Source: Bacillota bacterium (GTDB taxonomy: Bacteria; Armatimonadota; Hebobacteria; Hebobacterales; Hebobacteraceae). Taken from it: 7,958 nt of DNA. A program made the translations under genes and the position numbers. Location of the stretch: positions 1 to 7,958 of the forward strand of contig JAUVSA010000092.1 of assembly GCA_030597345.1 (NCBI GenBank), given 5' to 3'. Of this stretch, positions 6,400-7,958 are shown one piece after another (within the stretch, counting starts at the first letter, position 1; every line of letters begins with the position of its first letter). The notes beneath the pieces are model-generated. The model was given only the letters and a program-made list of their open reading frames with translations. It ran no database searches and was not told where the DNA came from.

Positions 6400-6696
6400 A
6401 TGGCACGCGGAAAACGGGGCCAGAGCAAGGAATCAACGACGTATTACACGACCTCGCGTTCCGACCGGAGCTACGCGGCGGGGGCACGCGAGCGTATGCA
6501 GCGGCAGGGGCGGAAGCGATGGCTCATTCGCTTCCTGTTCGTCGTGCTCCTGGCCGTTGGGATCTGGCAGTGGGGTGACGATGTTCTGAACCTGGTTCGG
6601 GCGGAGGCGGGATCGACAGCCCAAGAGTTCAAGCAGGTGGGCGAAGGCATTCGGGGAGGGGCGGAACGGCGGGCCGGCGCGGGCATTGACGAGTAG
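6400..6696 (+). CDS. Small single-pass membrane protein, unrecognised
   Basis: I do not recognise this 98-residue protein. It has a basic, hydrophilic N-terminus (MARGKRGQSKESTTYYTTSR), one hydrophobic helix at about residues 42-58 (LIRFLFVVLLAVGIW) directly after a QGRKR basic patch, and a hydrophilic, partly charged C-terminus. The positive-inside rule places the N-terminus in the cytoplasm. The start at ATG 6400 has GGAAGGAG about 10 nt upstream. The in-frame ATG at 6370 would add ten residues encoded by the Shine-Dalgarno itself. It follows the isomerase gene by 80 bp on the same strand and is probably the last gene of that transcript. No function is assigned. Confidence 0.65.
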   Translation: MARGKRGQSKESTTYYTTSRSDRSYAAGARERMQRQGRKRWLIRFLFVVLLAVGIWQWGDDVLNLVRAEAGSTAQEFKQVGEGIRGGAERRAGAGIDE

Positions 6697-7034
6697 GTCC
6701 CCGAATCTTCGTTGGGAGAAGCCCTGGCCGCAGGGGCCGACGGCTCCAGAGCGGGAGGCGGCCCGGTACGCTGCGAGAGAATGTGTCCCGGCAACGGGAA
6801 GGACAGGTGATCGCCCGAAGGCGGCGAAGGCCAGACCCATCCGGGCACAGTGGACACTTGGCGGCGAGGCGACACCCCTATCTGTTTGATGGTTGACTCA
6901 GGATGCTCTCTTTGGCGCGGGACTTGCCCGCGTTGTGAGGTTTCCCTGCTCGCCCATGCCGGTAGCGGAGCCGCGACAGCACGTTCTACAGAGGATGTTT
7001 GAGAGACCCGGGCGGGTGGGAATAATCGCAGAAG

Positions 7035-7051
7035 TCTGCGCCTAGCGCAGA
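7035..7051. repeat. Perfect 7-bp palindrome
   Basis: TCTGCGC and GCGCAGA flank CTA. The compact symmetric form suits either a small RNA hairpin or a dimeric protein binding site. It lies just before the larger GC-rich stem-loop at 7054-7094. Confidence 0.5.
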
Positions 7052-7053
7052 TA

Positions 7054-7111
7054 GGGCCCCCGTGCTGATACCCCCCTCTAAGGTGCGGGGGCCCGCCTCT
7101 TTCCCTCCCTC
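7054..7111 (+). terminator. Candidate terminator with GC-rich stem
   Basis: GGGCCCCCG (7054-7062) pairs perfectly with CGGGGGCCC (7086-7094) across a 23-base loop and is followed by a pyrimidine-rich tract, CTCTTTCCCTCCCTCCCC. The tract is not a clean T-run and the loop is long, so this is a candidate only. It could end the rpsF-operon transcript about 360 bp after its last gene and insulate nikR. Confidence 0.38.
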
Positions 7112-7190
7112 CCCGAGAGCCGCGGGCCCAGCAGCGATCACCCCGGAGGCCGCACGGAGGCGGTGCGCGGGTCAGTCGCCAAGGGGCCGC

Positions 7191-7219
7191 TTGACAAAGC
7201 TCGGTCGACGTGTTAGAAG
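7191..7219 (+). promoter_or_regulatory. Predicted nikR promoter, -10 inside the left repeat arm
   Basis: A perfect TTGACA at 7191-7196 is followed after 17 bp by TAGAAG at 7214-7219, a 4/6 match to the -10 consensus. The first base of this -10 is the first base of the left inverted-repeat arm, so the repeat boundary falls within the promoter. A transcript starting near 7226 would carry almost the whole arm as a structured leader of about 165 nt before the nikR start at 7390. Confidence 0.5.
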
Positions 7220-7279
7220 CTGTTTCATAACCTCCATCTGGAGTCTGGCAGCTTGTGCTGCCTGAGGTTATGAAACAGC
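7219..7279. repeat. Internal palindrome A of the left arm
   Basis: A perfect 16-bp inverted repeat, GCTGTTTCATAACCTC at 7219-7234 and GAGGTTATGAAACAGC at 7264-7279, encloses a 29-base loop with its own GGCAGC-TTGT-GCTGCC hairpin. A competing fold pairs 7238-7261 with 7278-7301, including a perfect 11-bp block (GCTTGTGCTGC with GCAGCACAAGC). The same structure is mirrored in the right arm. Confidence 0.9.
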
Positions 7280-7305
7280 AGCACAAGCCGTCGGGCTCCA
7301 GCAGG

Positions 7306-7364
7306 CGCATTTCATGCCAGCGTCTCTAACGGACGGCCAGGCGAGTGAGGGTTATGAAATGCGC
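7306..7364. repeat. Internal palindrome B of the left arm
   Basis: GCGCATTTCAT (7306-7316) and ATGAAATGCGC (7354-7364) form a perfect 11-bp stem around a 37-base loop. The stem shares the ATTTCAT/ATGAAAT core with palindrome A. The mirrored copy in the right arm is at 7808-7866. Confidence 0.88.
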
Positions 7365-7389
7365 TCTAGGAGAGTGCGAGAGGTGTCAC

Positions 7390-7806
7390 ATGTCCCTGGT
7401 GCGATTTGGCGTATCGATCCCCCAGCGGTTGCTGGCTGCCTTCGACAAGCGAATCCGGGTGAAGGGATATCGCACTCGCTCGGAGGCGATCCGCGATGTA
7501 ATCCGAGACTACCTCGTAGAGGAAGAATGGGAGCGGCATGCGGGGTCGGTCGTAGGAACGATCACGGTAGTCTACGATCACCACACCCGAGAGCTTACTC
7601 AGGTATTGACTGAGCTGCAGCACCGGTTCCACGGTGAGATTTGCTGCAGCACACATGTGCACCTGGACGAACACAACTGCCTCGAGGTGGTAGTGGTGAA
7701 AGGGGCGAGCCGCGAGGTACAGCGTATCGCGGATCGGCTAATCAGCACGCGGGGTGTAAAGCACGGGAAGCTGATCTGCACTACTACGGGGGAAGCGTTG
7801 GCCTAG
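7390..7806 (+). CDS. nikR: NikR-family nickel-responsive transcriptional regulator
   Basis: This 138-residue protein is close to the usual NikR length. The N-terminal ribbon-helix-helix DNA-binding domain spans about residues 3-46 (LVRFGVSIPQRLLAAFD, then GYRTRSEAIRDVIRDYL). The C-terminal ACT-like domain binds nickel and forms the tetramer. All four ligands of the high-affinity square-planar nickel site are present: His78 (LQHRFH), His89 and His91 (THVHL) and Cys97 (NCLE), matching E. coli His76, His87, His89 and Cys95. NikR represses nickel uptake genes when nickel is plentiful. ATG 7390 is chosen because GAGAGG lies 6 nt upstream and family members begin near xxVRFGVSIP. In-frame starts at 7345 and 7354 lie inside the left repeat arm and would add a CALGECERC segment. 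The stop TAG (7804-7806) lies inside the right arm. No nickel transporter, hydrogenase or urease gene is in view. Confidence 0.93.
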   Translation: MSLVRFGVSIPQRLLAAFDKRIRVKGYRTRSEAIRDVIRDYLVEEEWERHAGSVVGTITVVYDHHTRELTQVLTELQHRFHGEICCSTHVHLDEHNCLEVVVVKGASREVQRIADRLISTRGVKHGKLICTTTGEALA

Positions 7807-7958
7807 AGCGCATTTCATAACCCTCACTCGCCTAGCTGTCCGTTAGAGACGCTGGCATGAAATGCGCCTGCTGGAGCCTGGCCGCTTGTGCTGCTGTTTC
7901 ATAACCTCAGGCAGCACAAGCTGCCAGACTCCAGATGGAGGTTATGAAACAGCTTCTA
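7802..7958 (-). repeat. Right arm of the long inverted repeat
   Basis: This arm is the inverted copy of 7214-7370 with five differences (7834, 7837, 7879, 7881, 7883). It begins within the last codons of nikR and supplies its stop codon. Decamers are TTTCATAACC at 7813-7822 and 7897-7906, and GGTTATGAAA at 7940-7949. The window stops exactly where the match to the left arm is last known, so its true outer boundary is not visible. Confidence 0.97.

Larger units (their letters stand above)
6697..7190. other. Long non-coding interval with several short hairpins
   Basis: I see no convincing gene on either strand; the minus-strand open frames here have low-complexity Pro/Arg/Ser-rich translations and no recognisable domain. 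Palindromic elements are present: CCCTG/CAGGG at about 6722-6735, TCCCG-GCAA-CGGGA near 6786-6799, CGCC-CGAA-GGCG at 6812-6823, CGCGGG-acttg-CCCGCG at 6916-6932, TCTGCGC-CTA-GCGCAGA at 7035-7051, and the 9-bp GGGCCCCCG/CGGGGGCCC pair at 7054-7094. The interval could hold an untranslated RNA, terminators or a decayed region. No tRNA or known riboswitch core was recognised. Confidence 0.5.
7214..7370 (+). repeat. Left arm of the long inverted repeat
   Basis: This arm is the reverse complement of 7802-7958 except at 7289, 7291, 7293, 7335 and 7338. It contains two internal stem-loops (7219-7279 and 7306-7364) and exact decamers TTTCATAACC at 7223-7232 and GGTTATGAAA at 7266-7275 and 7350-7359. 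It forms the promoter -10 and leader of nikR. Confidence 0.97.
7214..7958. mobile_element. Putative non-autonomous element: nikR between 157-bp inverted repeats
   Basis: Two arms (7214-7370 and 7802-7958) in inverted orientation match at 152 of 157 positions without gaps and enclose 431 bp that contain little but nikR. No transposase is present. Each arm also has imperfect inverted ends of its own, TAGA-N5-TTTCATAACC (14 of 19 matching), which is the look of a MITE. So the unit may be two oppositely oriented MITEs around a gene, or one long-TIR element carrying nikR. Target duplications cannot be tested because the window ends at the outer end of the right arm. The mobile interpretation is inference; the repeat structure is directly seen. 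Confidence 0.5.

Noticed and set aside
6784..6850. Possible cobalamin or nickel/cobalt riboswitch core
   Set aside because: Short stretches such as GGGAAGG and GAAGGCCAG look loosely like B12-box words, but the order, spacing and other conserved elements are missing, and no coding start follows closely.
6471..7310. 279-residue minus-strand open frame through the intergenic region
   Set aside because: The translation is low-complexity Pro/Arg/Ser/Cys-rich, overlaps the small membrane protein gene and runs into the repeat arm; no family resemblance or good start.
7212..7370. Integron attC site around the GTTAGAA and CTCTAAC words
   Set aside because: The core-site consensus (GTTRRRY/RYYYAAC) is not met and the imperfect paired-box layout is absent; the arms are duplicated in inverted orientation, unlike cassette arrays.
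7214..7958. CRISPR array
   Set aside because: The repeats are inverted, only two in number, 157 bp long, and the spacer is a coding gene.

Overview
This is a GC-rich bacterial chromosomal segment. It carries the 3' end of a c-di-AMP synthesis locus, a methionyl-tRNA synthetase operon on the other strand, and a divergent ribosomal protein/SSB operon. It ends in a NikR-type nickel regulator enclosed by long inverted repeats. The gene content (CdaA plus a YbbR-domain CdaR, a FmdB-type zinc ribbon, MetRS with a C-terminal tRNA-binding domain, S6-SSB-S18, an archaeal/Gram-positive style phosphoglucose/phosphomannose isomerase) fits a high-GC Terrabacteria-like lineage such as Armatimonadota, Chloroflexota or Actinomycetota. 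I cannot assign the phylum from sequence alone.

Layout. Positions 1-1381 (+) hold the 3' part of cdaA, overlapped by cdaR. cdaR meets metG tail to tail, and their two stop codons share one CTAG, so there is no intergenic space and no local terminator. On the minus strand a small FmdB-like zinc ribbon gene (3592 to 3365) and metG (3327 to 1378) form a two-gene operon with a good sigma70-type promoter. Back to back with it, a second promoter (-10 at 3705-3710) drives rpsF-ssb-rpsR, then a phosphoglucose/phosphomannose isomerase gene and a small membrane protein gene, all on the plus strand with short gaps. rplI, the common last member of the S6-SSB-S18 operon, is absent from its usual place.

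Several ordinary genes have odd details. The CdaA DGA motif reads DLA. rpsF appears to start at ATT behind a Shine-Dalgarno that has its exact reverse complement just before the start codon. S18 has a roughly 100-residue N-terminal extension built partly from 36-bp tandem repeats. SSB has a 24-bp tandem repeat in its tail and ends PWDDE rather than in a DDDIPF-like tip. MetRS reads TVGH at its HIGH motif.

Positions 6697-7213 appear non-coding and hold several hairpins. Positions 7214-7958 hold the most unusual structure: two 157-bp arms in inverted orientation, 152/157 identical, enclosing only nikR. Each arm contains internal palindromes and three copies of the decamer TTTCATAACC or its complement. 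The left arm supplies the apparent -10 box and the leader of nikR, and the right arm supplies its stop codon. The window ends at the outer end of the right arm. The best reading is a non-autonomous, MITE-like mobile element or a pair of oppositely oriented MITEs carrying a nickel-responsive regulator. An unusual nikR control region is an alternative.
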